60,000 bases of DNA, taken from the NCBI RefSeq assembly GCF_008831285.2, contig NC_045138.2, forward strand, positions 25,889,934 to 25,949,933, read 5' to 3'. The DNA comes from Nymphaea colorata (Eukaryota; Streptophyta; Magnoliopsida; Nymphaeales; Nymphaeaceae). Positions 12,168 through 25,672 of this stretch are shown piece by piece; positions within the stretch are counted from its first letter, which is position 1, and every line of letters begins with the position of its first letter. The notes beneath the pieces were generated by a model that saw only the letters and a list, made by a program, of their open reading frames with translations, was not told where the DNA came from and did no database searches. The translations under genes were made by a program, and so were the position numbers.

Positions 12168-12520
12168 TTTCAGGAACGCTGTCTGACCAAGGCCAGGAAG
12201 TCCCAGTTTTTCCTAATTTGAGTTTTTCACGAGCTTGATCATATTTCAGGTTAGGTCCAGGCATGCAAGACCTTGATTTTGTTGGTTTTTGTTTGAAAAA
12301 GAAGAGGTTCTTGAATTCGTGCTAAGAAAATGTGTGCTGATGATATGGTAATAATATGGAGTGCATATATGTCACACATGATCACCTGCATGGTTATCAT
12401 ATTCAAGGCAGGACTCCCCACGCAACTATCTGGAACTTGGTGCAGGGAGCCAGGGACATTGTGATTCCAATTCACATTTTTATATGTTCTGTACTTTGCA
12501 TTGGAAACATCTCTGTGTGC

Positions 12521-12532
<12 letters not shown>

Positions 12533-12554
<22 letters not shown>
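12533..12554 (+). repeat. (TA)n microsatellite next to a (TG)n run
   Basis: A compound TG then TA repeat in intergenic DNA. A second, longer (TA)n run of about 17 units lies at 12657-12691. Confidence 0.9.
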
Positions 12555-12653
12555 CACACAAGCAATTTAGCCGCCTGTTTATGCAACTAAGAGAGCTGCA
12601 TCGCATTCGTTCCTCTTTTGCTTTTGCCAATCACTATAAACTATGGGCACGAG

Positions 12654-12656
<3 letters not shown>

Positions 12657-12691
<35 letters not shown>
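12657..12691 (+). repeat. (TA)n microsatellite
   Basis: Pure TA repeat of about 17 units, intergenic. Confidence 0.95.
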
Positions 12692-12693
<2 letters not shown>

Positions 12694-13629
12694 TTGTTAA
12701 GTTGGCATGATGAGTAACACAAAAATGAAAAAGCATTGCAGCATTATTGCAAAGTAAAGTAGTAAACATCCCCCTCTTTATTGTAGTGCAAATTAAGTAC
12801 TCTTAGTGGAAGGACTACTTAGGATATAGAACCAATTTTGTGCCATGTAGGGCCACCATTGCTTCTTCTTCCCTCATTTTCATCCAATCGCGGTGCGCCA
12901 CCTCGAGCGCACCCGTCCGGCACGTCCACGTCGTCGTCGACGAAATGACAAAGGGGTTTCCAGGTCTTGAGAAGAACTTAGTCAATATGTATGAGCTTTC
13001 ATTAAAGAATGCATCCACAAAGCTGAATATTAGGGAAAAGACGCCAATTAAGAGACATAAGTGAGTATTAAAGTGTGTTCACATATCAGAATATTGACTA
13101 TGAGGTTGGTAGCTCTGTGAAGAAAGGCATATTATGAAAGTGAAGTGCTGAATTTGTCTGCCTTTCTTCTAAAGCTTCCAAATGATCACCAATATAAAAA
13201 CGAGCAGAATGCAAGGGAAAGGCACAGTTTAGGGTTTATGAATGATAAAAGAACTCCGGTGAAAGGAAGTGGGGATGACCCACGGATCACACCCTCTTTC
13301 CGTCGAATCCCCTAAACTAAGGCCAACTTAATGCCCGAACGAATAAACTAGGGAATAAATACAGATTTTAAGTGGTATGTACACATGATGATAATAAACA
13401 ATCGAAATTTGAATAACCGGGGACTCACTGTACTCGTGGTACCAATAAATAATATTTGAGATCCAAAACTTAAGGTCTAAATCAAATAATGGAAGCAAGA
13501 CAATGCAACAGGAGAGGATGAAATTAAATAGTGTAAGGTTTTAATATATATATATATATATTATACCTAATAGGTCTACTCCGGTTCACAAAGATCCGAA
13601 ACATCTTGTCATGATCTCACCTTTTACGG

Positions 13630-13735
13630 TTCAGGAAAATGACACCCACAAGAATCGAACATGCAATATGCCTACTATACTCCTGTCTGTCGGACTAGCT
13701 AAACTTCCCACACGGCCTACATGTAAAGATAAACG
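13630..13735 (-). mobile_element. tRNA-derived SINE-like copy 2
   Basis: On the minus strand an A-box-like TTTAGCTAGTCCGACAG (13704-13688) is followed 30-40 bases later by a B-box-like TGTTCGATTCTTGTGGG (13662-13646). The B-box block is nearly identical to copy 3 at 16.84 kb, and the A-box block resembles copy 1 at 8.3 kb. Confidence 0.5.
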
Positions 13736-16700
13736 GATCTGAATCTCAATTGAACCAGGTAGAGAGTTTAAGTGACTGAATCTGAATCTCAAGCCCGATA
13801 AAGATCGGACCTGATTATACATAAACTTCAGGTCCTACTCTTTGTCAGATTTGCATTCGGTTTAAAAAATTCAAGTCCAAGCCTGAAGTTCCAATCAAAT
13901 CGGATCTATTAAAAAGCAGACCCGGGACGAGCTTGAACTATTTACGTCCCCACTTAGCTCTACTGTCATTATGGAATCTAGATATTGAATCTGAACACAG
14001 CCACAGCAAACTCTGGACCGGGTCTAATGGGCACCCAAATCCAAACAGAATCCAAACCATTTATATCCATAAGCCATGCTTAATTTGCTTGAATGGATCT
14101 GAATCCAGGATGAAATGGTAGATGTTGGATCTGAACAATTACAAAAGAGGCTTTTGGAGTGTAGCAATAATTCACCTGTACCGGGTCATGTCAACCAACA
14201 AAGATGGGACCTTCTTGAGCCCCAAAACATTCACCAGCTGCTTCTCTTCTTTTCATCATGCAATCTCCAAAATATTCTCCTTTCTCAAAAAAAAAATGTA
14301 TTTTTTTCTTTTCTTTTTTCCCATATGGTATCTTAAAAGTCCATGCCTACCCATTTAAAAGGCTGGGATTCATCACATCTGGTGGGTCTAATGTGGATCT
14401 GATACTTGAGGTACTGATACCAAATCCGAACCCGGCCCAATCAGACCAAAAAACACATGCAGCTGTCTCTTTTAGGGATTATGTAGACCAGATCCGAAAT
14501 CTATGTGGTAAAGTTAACGCTGAAAGTTTTTAAATCCGAATCAGATATCATAATGGGACCTGGATCCGGCCCCCCTATGCTGATCCTGGATTTGAGAAAA
14601 CAAATGCTTGATGAAAAAGTGGTTTCCGTCTGATTTCGCTTTAGTTTAATCACATGTGGCTTTTGGATTCATTGATAGAGGCAGATCTGGTCGGATGATT
14701 ATAAATATACTATTTCAAAATTTATTTACCAGTTGGTTCATGTGCTTGTGTAGTGCTCAGACCTAGCCAGATGCTTTAGTTGGACCCAGATCTCATGTTA
14801 GGGGGAGGCCGGCTTCTACCACTGTTGTGAAAATCGGAAACTGAATCGAATCGGCCGAGCCGCGGATTCAGTGAAACAGAAAGGCTCATGCTAGGCCTGC
14901 TTGAACTGATGAGCTCTAACAATTCCGTGAGGTCAATTGCCCACACATAACTCACACCTACTACCTCAACCCGCAATCGAATCGGTGAATTGACCGATTC
15001 GAGCTGGGAAGGTCAACTCTGCTGCGCCAATGGTGATCCACATAAAGAAGCTAAAAAGTTGCTGCAACGTGCTGGTCTGGTCCTCAACTGGCGCTCCCAA
15101 TTATAAAAAGGTGACCGATCTTACCTTTCCATAAAGGAAAGAGCCGTAGGCAAATTTATATATCTATATATCTCCACCCATGTGGTTGCTTGTGATACCA
15201 ACATATACGCTTGTTTACTGTAAACTCAACTTGAGAGAAAAAAAAAAAATCCCATCCATTTCTTCTCACGAATTCCCTGATATTGACAAGAATCTTGTGG
15301 AGTTTAATGCTGAGTTTCTTCAGTTTTGTGTGAAATATGATGGGGAAGCTCTTTCGTAGCAAAAAGAAGGAAAGATGACATTATATGCTTCGTGATATTT
15401 TCTTATGAAAACAAACAAAGCTCTTAAGATTTTTGAGTAATCAAGTGAGCAAATTGAAAAGGGTAGACTTAACTTCAGCGTTTAATGTTTTGAATTGATT
15501 AAAATGGTGAACGTAAGCTCAGACTATGTCCTTATTTAAGATATAAGTGAACTCTAGTCAATTGCTTCTGTAAGATATCACATTATTTACTATAGGGGGA
15601 CATTTAATTTTCTACTAAAGTCAAAGCTGGGTATTGTCATCAAGAGACTTCCTTCCTCATGATGTCGCACTACATGCATGCATGCACACACACATACATA
15701 TATATATATACATATATTCACATATACACGTGCAGGTGAACACTGAAAAAACTGACGCGTGTGCGGATGCTAGCATGCAGCCATAACTAGGAACGTGGTG
15801 TTCCATAGGTGGCGAGGTTTTTATTTTGTTTTTATGCTCCACGTAAAGGAACAACAAATTAATAACCTTTCAGTGGGCGGGCGGAGGCACATGTGAGCTT
15901 GTATAGGCAACTGTCCGCATAGACCTATATAAATTGCTCATTAATTTACCAAGGCATCATAACTATTTACTTATTTATACATCGATTGCCTTTTAAAAGT
16001 TTACAATTTGAAGTGTTAGTGTCCTTCGGCCTAACATATTAGATTGCTACCCATTTTATATTACAAAGTCGTGCGACTGTAAGAGCTTTTCATCTAATTA
16101 AAAATATTCCATTATGTGGTTCATTTTCTTAGACGACTCAACGAGATGAAACCAAGTTATTTCATCGAGTATTTTGGGCTGACTTGAGGTAATATAAAAG
16201 AATTGAAGGAGGCTCCTCAAGATGCATCACATGTAGAACCTGAGGTTAAAGAATAAATAAATAAGAGTGCGAACTGTCGTTCTGCAAAAAGAGTACATGA
16301 AATTTGAAGGCATTAGGTGACACTCCTCCCTGCGCCCTATACTCATAGCAATTTGGGACATTTTATGTAGAGTGCAAGACCAAGCGCACATATCCCAAAG
16401 CACCAGCTATTTCAATGATATAATATTGCATACACCAAAAGACTCATTTACTAGGAATATAATAGCTCAATGGCGTCACATCTCTCAATAATGTAACATT
16501 CAAAAAAAAAAAAAGGCGTTCATTAATTTTTCCAAGGTGAATAAAAAAAAGCGAACTTTTGCCTTTGAACTTGCTAGACCAAGTTTCATTTTTCTTACAC
16601 TATTCTTCGTTTTATACACAAGCTTGCCAAGATTTTACTTTACAAATCAAAGAGAAGTCTTTCCATGGTTAGTTAGTACTGCTGCACATTGATGAACTTT

Positions 16701-16834
16701 TAACCTCTTTGGATGAAGAAGGTGTTAACAGTCCACTGCTCGAAGAAGACCCAAAATGGCCTTTCCCCGCCAATTTTCTCTTCCTCTCTGAGGTTTTGGG
16801 CTGCGTACGTGAGGTCACGATCCCATTTTTTATG

Positions 16835-16950
16835 GTACAAAAGAATAGCGCCCACAAGAATCGAACAAGTAACCTGTCTTCTACACACCCTTTTAACCCC
16901 TTGAAATTTTCTGTTGTTCACTAAAAGATTATACCAATCTGTCACCTTGT
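16835..16950 (-). mobile_element. tRNA-derived SINE-like copy 3
   Basis: The minus strand carries TTGTTCGATTCTTGTGGGCG, a good B-box match, followed by CTATTCTTTTGTACC. The A-box side (GACAGATTGGTATAATC, near 16943-16927) is further away than in copy 2 because of a CT/TA-rich insertion. It is a relative of copies 1 and 2. Confidence 0.45.
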
Positions 16951-18121
16951 GGTATGGGGATGTCGTTCATGGCCGATTTTGAAGTTGTGACGTTTAAAGT
17001 GATAGGCACAAGTCGTCCTGCCAGACGAGCAGTGTCCTTTGGGCAGATGTTTGAGAAGATGGAACATAAAATTTGGGTCCACATATTAACAAGCAGTGTA
17101 AATGGGCCTTTGGCTACATTTTTTTTTAATGTTTATTTAAAAGAAACCACGTTGGGTGTAAAACCCCAAAAACCATATTAATTTGATACTTGCATGTAAA
17201 ACTTTTTTTTTATGCATAAAAATTCACAGTATGTGGCCCCTTCCTTGGTCCATGCTGGGTGGAGGCTCATAAATTTTGAACCTTCTTCACCTCGCAGTCA
17301 CAATCTACTCACCCCGCCCCGCACATTAAGACATGTTTGGTTCGGTTTAGAGATGTTAATGGATCATATTTAAACTGCTTTAAAAAGTCGGACAAAAAAA
17401 AAAAACTTTTCAATTAAGAAATTGCATCAGATTCAGTTTTTTAAATGTCATCTGGTCGAATTCAGATTTGAATTATAGTTCAAATAAATATTCTATTGAA
17501 TAATAAACCTCAATAATATAATATGGCCAGTTAAAATTTTCTACATCCAATATCCATATATTTTGAAAGTCGGTTCTTAATGTACCCAATATCAAATTAG
17601 AACATATGATAAGTAAGCCCTCCAGGGCTCGCAGGTGTATTTTGATCGGATGGTTAATTTCAAGTTGAAGTTCGGCTGGAATGACGTTTGAAGTAATCCA
17701 AACTCCTCGTCTATCATCTCACCAATCATTAAGTGAAGTGACATTAGTGAGCACTTGGATGTGCTTATTGAAACAAATTCCAAAGTGAGATTGGATTTTT
17801 CAAAGATTGGAATGGAATCTTCTTTCTTTCTTTCTTTTTCAAAAGTAAGTAGTTATAAAAGAAAAATGAAAAAAGTGAAAAAGTCATCAGATATGTAGGA
17901 AAATTAAAAGCTAATGGCTATCTCTATAGCAAGATGAATTTTTTTTAAAAAAAATTGTTTCACTAAAACTTGTTGAAAAATGTGCATCTGATTGTTAAAA
18001 ACTCCTAAGCAACTAATAGTTACTAATGCACCTTTTTTTGATGATTTTCAATGATATAAAATTTAAAAAAGACCATCCAACTAGAGAAATAACCAGTTAA
18101 TTTTAATTCAAGCATATATAT

Positions 18122-18430
18122 ACTGTCACTTAAAACATCATAAATCATTGCTAATAAGAATATAAATTGTCACTAAACTGTAAACATCGTTAATCTCTTT
18201 TTTTTTTGTCATATGAAAATATCCGACAGCCAGATTATTATCCATATATATAGCAAAATCAAATTATAACTTGTCACTTAAAACATCATAAATCATTGCT
18301 TGAATAACAATATAAATTGTCACTAGAACTGTAAACATCGGTAATGTCCTTTTTTAATTTTTTTTGTCATCTGATAATATCCGATGGCCAGATGACTATA
18401 TATATATATATATATATATATAGCAAAATC
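18122..18430 (+). repeat. Tandem duplication, two units of about 150 bp
   Basis: Unit 1 starts at 18124 and unit 2 at 18272, both with TGTCACTTAAAACATCATAA. Each continues through AATATAAATTGTCACTA, ACTGTAAACATCG, a T-rich run, then TTGTCATNTGA and TATATATAGCAAAATC. The units differ by scattered substitutions and small indels. The second ends in an expanded (TA)n at 18398-18421. Parts of the unit recur at 27.9, 35.2 and 53.8 kb. Confidence 0.8.
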
Positions 18431-19680
18431 TGACAATATATATATATATTTTAATTTGTTTTTCCTCTTTGTAAAACACTGCGTTATAACAATCATATAG
18501 CTGATCCATACCAAATCTATTTCAATTCGATTTAAGGGTGTCATGTCTCTGTTTTCTCTAATTCTGTAATATATTTTAAGAACGATTTATTTATATTTAT
18601 TTTTGTGCATTTTTCTTTAATTTAAAAATATTAATAAGAAAACGGCGATGAGAGGATCAGAGAACCGAGGGAAAACTTATCCACACATTTTGGCCGCCCC
18701 ACATAAAATGGCGGCAGGAAAAGGATGTACATCAAACGCGTCTTACTTTTACGTTCCCAAGAAACGTCTAATGCGAAGACCTTCTTGTGGTCCAGCGTTT
18801 GCTTCCTCGACAAAAGCCGAAAACAAGAAAAATGAAAATTTTTGATATCTTAGGCATTTTACGAATGCAAAAGTCCAAAACAGTCCGATCATTCAATATG
18901 ATTAGTACAGGTGAATCCGACAACTCCGCTGGACCATTTCTAGTTGTCGACAGTGCTCAAAGAACCATTAATGTGTGGATATATATTTATGCATTCAACA
19001 TAATGAAGGTTCAATATTGAAACAAAAATGTATGAAAATGAACAAAGTTCGCATTTATGTCGATAGAAATACTGTATAAAAGCGATGATAGAGGTTAAAA
19101 AACAATTACGATCCAATTTGAGTTGAATCCTGAAGGTTTACAGAAGTTTAAATCTGCTCAAATCTTTATAATTTTTTATCTGCTATCAGAAATGTGCATT
19201 CGCCGTTTTACTCCCTTTTAGTTTTCTTTCTAAGATGACCTTCATCGCGTCCCCCGAACATAAAATTTCTCCCTTCCAGGCTTCGGCTTCCAGTCTGTGC
19301 TTGCTTCCATCAGGAGGAGTCTGCAGATCAAAGCAACTCTGATCTCTCTCCCTCTCTCTCTAATAATACTGGTTAATATATTAACCTTCATCTCTTTTTC
19401 TTTCTTCATTCCATGTGATGCATGTTATCTACCATCTAACTCCTCTCCCCCTCTCTCTCTCTCTCTCCATAGCGAAAGGCTAAAAGTAAAAGAAATAAAA
19501 ATGAAGAACAGCAAAGCGCCAACTTCTTTGGTCATCTGCAAATGGTGTTAAAATATAATCACCTCCGCTCACATGCTTCCTTTCTCCATCTAAGAACAAA
19601 AGTAACGCCATGGCAAATTAATTAAGAGGAGGAAGAAGAAAGACCCCACTGTTACCGCACCTTCCCCTTTTCTTATTATC

Positions 19681-19687
19681 TATAAAA
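19681..19687 (+). promoter_or_regulatory. Candidate TATA box of the LRR receptor kinase gene
   Basis: TATAAAA lies 345 bp upstream of the receptor-kinase ATG, followed by CT-rich patches (19716-19729, 19886-19907) typical of plant 5' leaders. A second candidate, TATAAAG, occurs near 19957, only about 75 bp upstream of the ATG. Either could set the transcription start, and no further support is visible. Confidence 0.25.
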
Positions 19688-20031
19688 ATGTTTCATGAAC
19701 AACAGTTCTTTCTCTCTCTCTCTCTCTCTGAATCTGCGGGAAAAAGAGACGAAAATAAAAAAGAAAATAGAAAAGGACACAACCACGACATCTTGTTTAA
19801 ATCAATCGCTCCATACACGTCCTACCCTCCACATGCTCCCTCTCTCACTGGACATAATACAATCGCTTCCATCTTGTTTGCTTGCTCTCTCTCTCTCTCC
19901 CTCTCTGCAATGAGCTAGCTGTTTCTTGGATCCGGAGAATCTGGGTGTTGAAGTGTATAAAGAAAACTTGATGGGTATCCGCGCTTTGTTCTTCTCAACC
20001 TCATCCGGTTTCTAATGCCTTTGCAAAATCC

Positions 20032-23000
20032 ATGGAAGAGAAGCGTGCGTCCCTCCCATCAGTATCCCTCTCTCACTTCTTCTTCTTCTTCCTGTTTCTT
20101 TCATTGGAATTCTTCGTCATAGAATCGCTGAATCCAGAAGGGCAGGCTCTCCTTGCATGGAAGAACAGCCTGAACGGATCAACTGAAGGTCTCCGTGATT
20201 GGAACCCTGTTGATCGCGACCCTTGCAAGTGGTACGGCATCCTCTGCAATGCCAATGGAGAAGTAATCAAGGTGAGTCTGAGGTCTCTCCCACTTCATGG
20301 CCCTTTGCCTTCTGGCTTGTCTGCCCTCAAATCCCTGCAGACCTTGATTCTCACAGGCGCCAACCTCACGGGATCCATCCCAAGAGAGTTTGGTGACTTC
20401 TCACAGCTGACCTTCCTGGACCTCAGCCACAATGGGGTCAATGGTGCCATCCCAACTGAAATTTGCAGGCTCACAAGGCTAGAAAAACTGTACTTGAATT
20501 CAAATTTCTTAGAAGGACCAATCCCTGCTGATATTGGCAACCTCACCAGTCTGTCATGGCTTATTCTCTACGACAACCAGTTGAATGGTGTGGTGCCTTC
20601 CAGCATAGGAAACTTGAAGAATTTGACTGTCTTCAGAGCCGGTGGGAATGCAAACCTGCAAGGTCCACTTCCTGCTGAGATTGGCAACTGTACGGAGCTT
20701 ACCATGTTGGGCTTGGCTGAAACCAGCATCACTGGCCCCCTGCCCACAACTCTTGGCCAGCTTAAAAATCTGCAGACCCTTGCCATCTACACAGCCATGT
20801 TGTCAGGCCCAATACCAAAAGAGTTGGGAGATTGTCCTCAGCTTGACAGCATCTACCTTTACGAGAACTCCTTATCAGGTTCAATTCCTAGAGAGTTGGG
20901 TAGGCTCTCAAACCTTCAAAACCTGCTGCTATGGCAGAACAGCCTGGTTGGTACCATCCCGCCCGAAATCAGCAACTGTTCTTCATTGGTTGTCATTGAT
21001 TTGTCGATGAACACTCTAACAGGAAGCATCCCTCAAAATTTTGGGAATTTGGCCAACCTTGAAGAGATCCTCTTGAGCTCCAATCAAATCTCAGGCTCTC
21101 TGCCCTCAAGCCTTGTTAAATGCACTGCTCTAACTCATATCGAGGTGGATAACAATGAGATTACAGGTCAGATACCTCCAGAGTTGGGAACTCTGAAGAA
21201 TCTAACTTTGCTTTATCTGTGGGAAAACAAAATTGAAGGGACTATCCCATCCACGCTTGCTGATTGTGAAAATTTGGAGGCACTTGATCTTTCCCAGAAT
21301 AATCTTGTTGGGCCCATCCCCAAACAGATATTTTCATTGAAAAACCTTACAAAGTTGCTTCTGTTGTCCAATGATCTTTCCGGCCCAATCCCGGCAGAGA
21401 TCGGCAACTGCACGTCATTGGTCCGATTGAGGGCAAGCAACAACCGGCTCTCTGGATCAATCCCATCTGAGATCGGAAGCTTGTCCAGCTTGAATTTTCT
21501 TGATTTGGGTCAGAACCAATTAATTGGATCAATTCCTCCAGAAATCTCTTCCTGCACAGGCCTTCAGTTTCTTGATCTTCATTCAAACAGCCTCTCCGGA
21601 AACATACCTGAAAGTATTGGCCGGCTGGTTGGCCTACAAGTGATTGACATATCAGAGAATTATCTAACCGGAGATTTTCCCCCAGCACTTGGTTCACTCA
21701 CTTCCTTGACTAAGCTCATGCTTGGGTACAACAACTTCTCTAGCAGAATCCCTGCAGAACTTGGCAGGTGTAGTAAATTGCAGCTTTTGGATCTTAGCAG
21801 CAATAGATTTACTGGGGAGATCCCCCCAGAACTAGGGTCGCTCCCTTCTCTGGCAATCTCCCTGAACCTCAGCAAGAACTTCCTCACAGGCCAAATACCC
21901 CGTGAATTCTCCGGCCTTGTGAAGCTCGGAACTCTGGATCTGTCCCATAACTTGCTCACTGGAGATCTCTCTGTGCTTTCAACACTTCAAAATCTTGTGA
22001 CACTCAATGTGAGTTTTAATAACTTTTCTGGCGCCTTACCAGACACACCATTTTTCAAAAAGCTCCCCTTGAGTGATCTGACTGGAAATTCGGCACTGTG
22101 CATCTCTGGTGACTCGTGTTCCCGCATGCCTTCAGCAGCAAAATCCAGCATACTGAAATTGGCAATGAGTCTCCTGCTCAGTGCAACAGCACTGTTGCTG
22201 TTGCTAGCACTATACATGCTGATTAAGGTGCGAAATGGCGCACCTGATGACACCGGAGACCCTGAGATTGCTCCTCCGTGGAGCATAACACTCTTTCAGA
22301 AGAGGGATATTTTAGTTGATGACATACTACGAAGTCTCATACCAGGAAACATCATTGGCAAAGGGTGTTCTGGTGTGGTTTACAGAGCATTACTCTGCGG
22401 TGGTGACAGTATAGCAGTAAAGAGATTATGGCCTAGCAAGAAATGCAGTGAGCTAGCCTTTGCTTCAGAGACAAACACACTGGGTTCTATAAGGCACAAG
22501 AACATAGTAAGGCTGTTGGGCTACTGTAGTAACAGAAGCACTAAGCTCCTGTTGTATGATTACATGCCCAATGGCAGTTTGGGTTCTCTCCTTCATGATG
22601 AGAATGGCAAAGGTGTGGTGGTAGAATGGGAGATGAGGTACAATATCTTGTTGGGAGCAGCACAAGGGCTAGCTTACTTGCACCATGATTGTATACCTCC
22701 CATACTTCACAGGGACGTGAAAGCCAACAACATTCTATTGGGTCAAAGATACGAGCCTTACTTGGCCGACTTTGGGCTCGCTAAGTTGCTAAATGAAGAT
22801 AATATGAGCTACTCTAGGTCCTCTCCACATCTTGCTGGTTCCTATGGCTATATTGCACCTGGTAATAAAAAATTTCCTTCACCCAAGTTTCTTCCTTCTA
22901 TAAATGATTTGCTGTTAGAGAAGTGCATGTGGGATTTCTATGCTAACCCAATTTCATCGTTCACCTGGCTGAAACTAATTGCTTGAATCTGTAAAAGTGT

Positions 23001-23629
23001 GCTGCTCGATGTATCTGTTCTTTGTGATTTCCTTATGTCCTTAAATACTTAAAGCTGTTAACAAAGCATGCTTTATCTTTCAAAAGCTTCAATTCTTGAT
23101 TCAAATCAATTCAAGTTTCCTGAATGTTTTGTTCGTTGCTGCAGAGTATGCATCCATGTTACGCATTACGGAGAAAAGTGATGTCTACAGCTTCGGAGTG
23201 GTCCTCCTGGAAGTCCTCACTGGCAAACACCCACTGGACCCAACCTTCCCAGAAGGCCAGCATTTGGTTCAGTGGGTGAAGGACCACCTGAAAAGTAAAG
23301 GCAACGCGGTTGAGGTTCTGGATCCTAAGCTGCAAGGAAGGCCAGACTCGCAGATCCAAGAGATGCTACAATCTCTGGGCATATCGCTGCTCTGCATTAG
23401 CAACAACGCGGATGATCGGCCTACCATGAAAGATGTTGCAGCGCTCCTCAAGGAGATCCGCCATGATTTCCCAGGCGACGCCCATAAGCTTGATGTCTAC
23501 AAGCAACCTGACAACCTCCCAAAGTACTCATCCACTGTCTCTAGCGCTAGATCGCTGCTGCCTCCATGCTCCTCATCTTCCTCTCTCCCATACTCTTCCT
23601 CTGTTTCTACCAAGATAAACCTCCATTGA
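20032..23629 (+). CDS. LRR receptor-like kinase, subfamily XI (RGI/RCH group)
   Basis: Exons 20032-22861 and 23145-23629 give 1104 residues. The order is a hydrophobic signal peptide (about 10-32), the N-cap with WKNSLNG and DPCKWYGILC, about 25 LRRs (about 75-690), one membrane helix (about 708-730) and a cytoplasmic kinase. Kinase landmarks: glycine loop IIGKGCSGVVYRA (774-786), VAIK lysine K797, HRDVKANN (893-900), DFG (913-915) and APE ending at E944. All catalytic residues are present, so it should be active. The RAGGN, LGLAET and LGSIRHKNIVRLLGYCSN blocks match Arabidopsis At4g26540/At5g56040 (RGI3/RGI4 clade, from memory). That clade senses root meristem growth factor and related peptides at the plasma membrane with SERK co-receptors. 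The sole intron splits the APE glutamate codon (G|AG). The ligand cannot be inferred from sequence. Confidence 0.93.
22862..23144 (+). other. Intron of the receptor kinase gene
   Basis: It begins GTAATA and ends TTGCTGCAG, and the codon for the APE-motif glutamate is split across it. Reading through meets a stop at 22984-22986, so an unspliced transcript would encode a receptor that loses the kinase C-lobe. Confidence 0.85.
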
Positions 23630-24191
23630 AGAGGAGAAGAAGAGTGGGAAATGAAGTGGGAGAGGCACATTAGTTACTGGTAATTCAGTGATGGTAAATA
23701 GTAAAAGAGAGTGCTGATAGCAGAAGCAAGGCTTCTTTTTTTCTTCTCCTGGGTGTTGGTAGTGTTCTTGGCTGCTGTTAAGGAAGAAAAAGGGGGAAAA
23801 GGAACAGGTTTGAATGGTTTTAGCTCTAGGCTGCTGGTGGGGGCAGGAGATGTTGGGGGGAGGATGACAAGCCCACATCCACGTGAAGGGGATAGATGGC
23901 GACAGTCATTGGGTGCATTATTGGGACGTTGGAAGGTGATTTGGTCTGCACCACATGACTGCACGTGATGGAGCAGGATGGCAAAGCGTGGTGAAGAGGA
24001 AGGAGAAGGGGAAAGAGGATTGGTCAGTTCTTTTGGTTGTCAAATTGAAGACAGACACCCACTAAGCTCAGAGTACAGCTAGGCTTTTGACATATATAAA
24101 TTGTAAAAGCTGTAAGATAGGCATTTTTCAGAATTGCTTCTGGTGGTTCTCATGAAAAGAGAATTAAAATTGCAGTTGGATGTATTTAGTG

Positions 24192-24222
<31 letters not shown>

Positions 24223-25672
24223 CCTCTCCTTCTCTCTCTGCGTGTCTGTGTCTGTGTCTGTGTGAGTGTTGCAACGACAAAAAGCAGAATGGGTGAAGCT
24301 ACTTGCTCGTTGAAAGAGAAACAAGTGAAAACGAAAAGTCTGAATATCTGTTAAGTGGGATCACAGCCTCTGCCTGCATGAGAAAAAAAGGAACAGATAT
24401 TCCTCAGTTGATCCATACGGCAGGGCCTCTCTCTCTCTCGCTTGAACCAGGTAATACTCTAGAAACATGCCAAGATTCACAATCTTCGTAGAGCACATCG
24501 ATGACGAAAAATGTATTAAGAATCCAAAATTTTGTGAAAAAACATGGCCGAATATAAAAGTCAGAATCTCGTCAAAGAGAGTGATGCTTATATGCCTTTG
24601 CGTTGCGGATATCGAACTTGATGGTTCTGTTCTCTTCCTCATCTTTATCTTTCGGCTCCTAATCTGGCAGCGCAACCTTCAAAAGGCATCATATGGTACG
24701 TGTCCCTTTTCATCAGAATTACCGAAAACTTTCGTGCAGCGAATTATTCAGGCTGTTGATTCAACAAACTCCCCATAGATTCAATTGGGTATATGTGAAT
24801 TTTGTGGAGTCATATTTCATAAACTTATTCTTCATATTCTTCTGAAGATCTAATCAGATAATAATGTAAGTTGATCTCAATCATCCAAAACTTGAAAACC
24901 AGCTCCGAAACTCCTGTGTTTGGATATGTGAATAAGATTTTACAGAGATTCAAATTCTACCCTTTGAAATCTTGCAGGTTAAAGAACTTTTCAAATTCAT
25001 CAGTCTAAATACGCGGAACCTGGACTGCTAGTGCATTTTTGCTCCCTGCCCTATATAACAAGCATGTTCAGGTTAGGAGATCTATGTCTATGTAACTTTA
25101 GCTGCAGTTTTGGCGTTTGCTAGCGCCATTTTCATTATCATTTCGCTTCCAATCAATGAAAATGGTTGCAGATATGTATACAAACTTTTACTTCATATAA
25201 AAAAACTTATACATATTATTAAAAAAAACACAATTTTAATTTTTTGTTGGGCCTAAAAAATTTCATATCTTTTCAATGGCACTACAGCACTATGTCATCT
25301 CAGAGTGGCTTCGAATCGGTACGGTGGTACCTCGAGGCCAACCTGACACTGAAATAATGCCAGAAATACTACAGGATGTCATCACGTCTCAACGCGTGGA
25401 CAAACATTTCCTTCGAATTCATTGCAACGTCCCTTTTCTTTTCCCAAACTAACGTGAAAAACCTGGAAAATTATTGTGTGTGACAGTGAGAGAAATGAAC
25501 TATAACGCGCTCAAAGCATGGTTCAGTGGTGAAAAGAGGCTCCGTGCCTTAGTTCTGTCGCTGTATGTCAACCCAGTCAAAGTTGGCTCATTTGTCACAA
25601 AAGCCACACTTCCTGCACCATATAGTAGAAATTTCTGGTTGAGAAGCATTTACTGAGGGGCATTTATGCTAG
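23630..25672. other. Intergenic DNA downstream of the receptor kinase
   Basis: It starts with the presumed 3' untranslated region, G-rich at 23790-24020. A (CT)n run with TGTC/TGTG variants follows at 24191-24260. No gene is recognised; short open frames here have no family features. Confidence 0.5.
24191..24220 (+). repeat. (CT)n microsatellite
   Basis: Pure CT run of 15 units, followed by a degenerate C/T/G tract to about 24264. Confidence 0.95.

Larger units (their letters stand above)
12168..20031. other. Long intergenic region upstream of the receptor kinase
   Basis: AT-rich DNA with microsatellites (12533-12554, 12657-12691, 13544-13561, 18398-18421), SINE-like copies near 13.63 and 16.84 kb, and a tandem duplication at 18.12-18.43 kb. 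A small GC-rich island (about 12870-12960) is open on both strands, but I recognise no protein in it. The stretch 13740-14560 is dense in 'aatccgaatcagatct'-like motifs, and 14820-15010 holds the word AATCGAATCGG on both flanks; both look like old transposons. Pyrimidine-rich tracts at 19340-19470, 19716-19729 and 19886-19907 probably belong to the receptor-kinase promoter and leader. Confidence 0.5.

Noticed and set aside
12840-13064. A small gene in the GC-rich island (open on both strands)
   Set aside because: Neither strand gives a recognisable protein, no splice context is convincing and the open frames are explained by the local GC richness.
24303-24778. Coding frames downstream of the receptor kinase
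   Set aside because: They are short, overlap on opposite strands and show no domain, signal or conserved motif.
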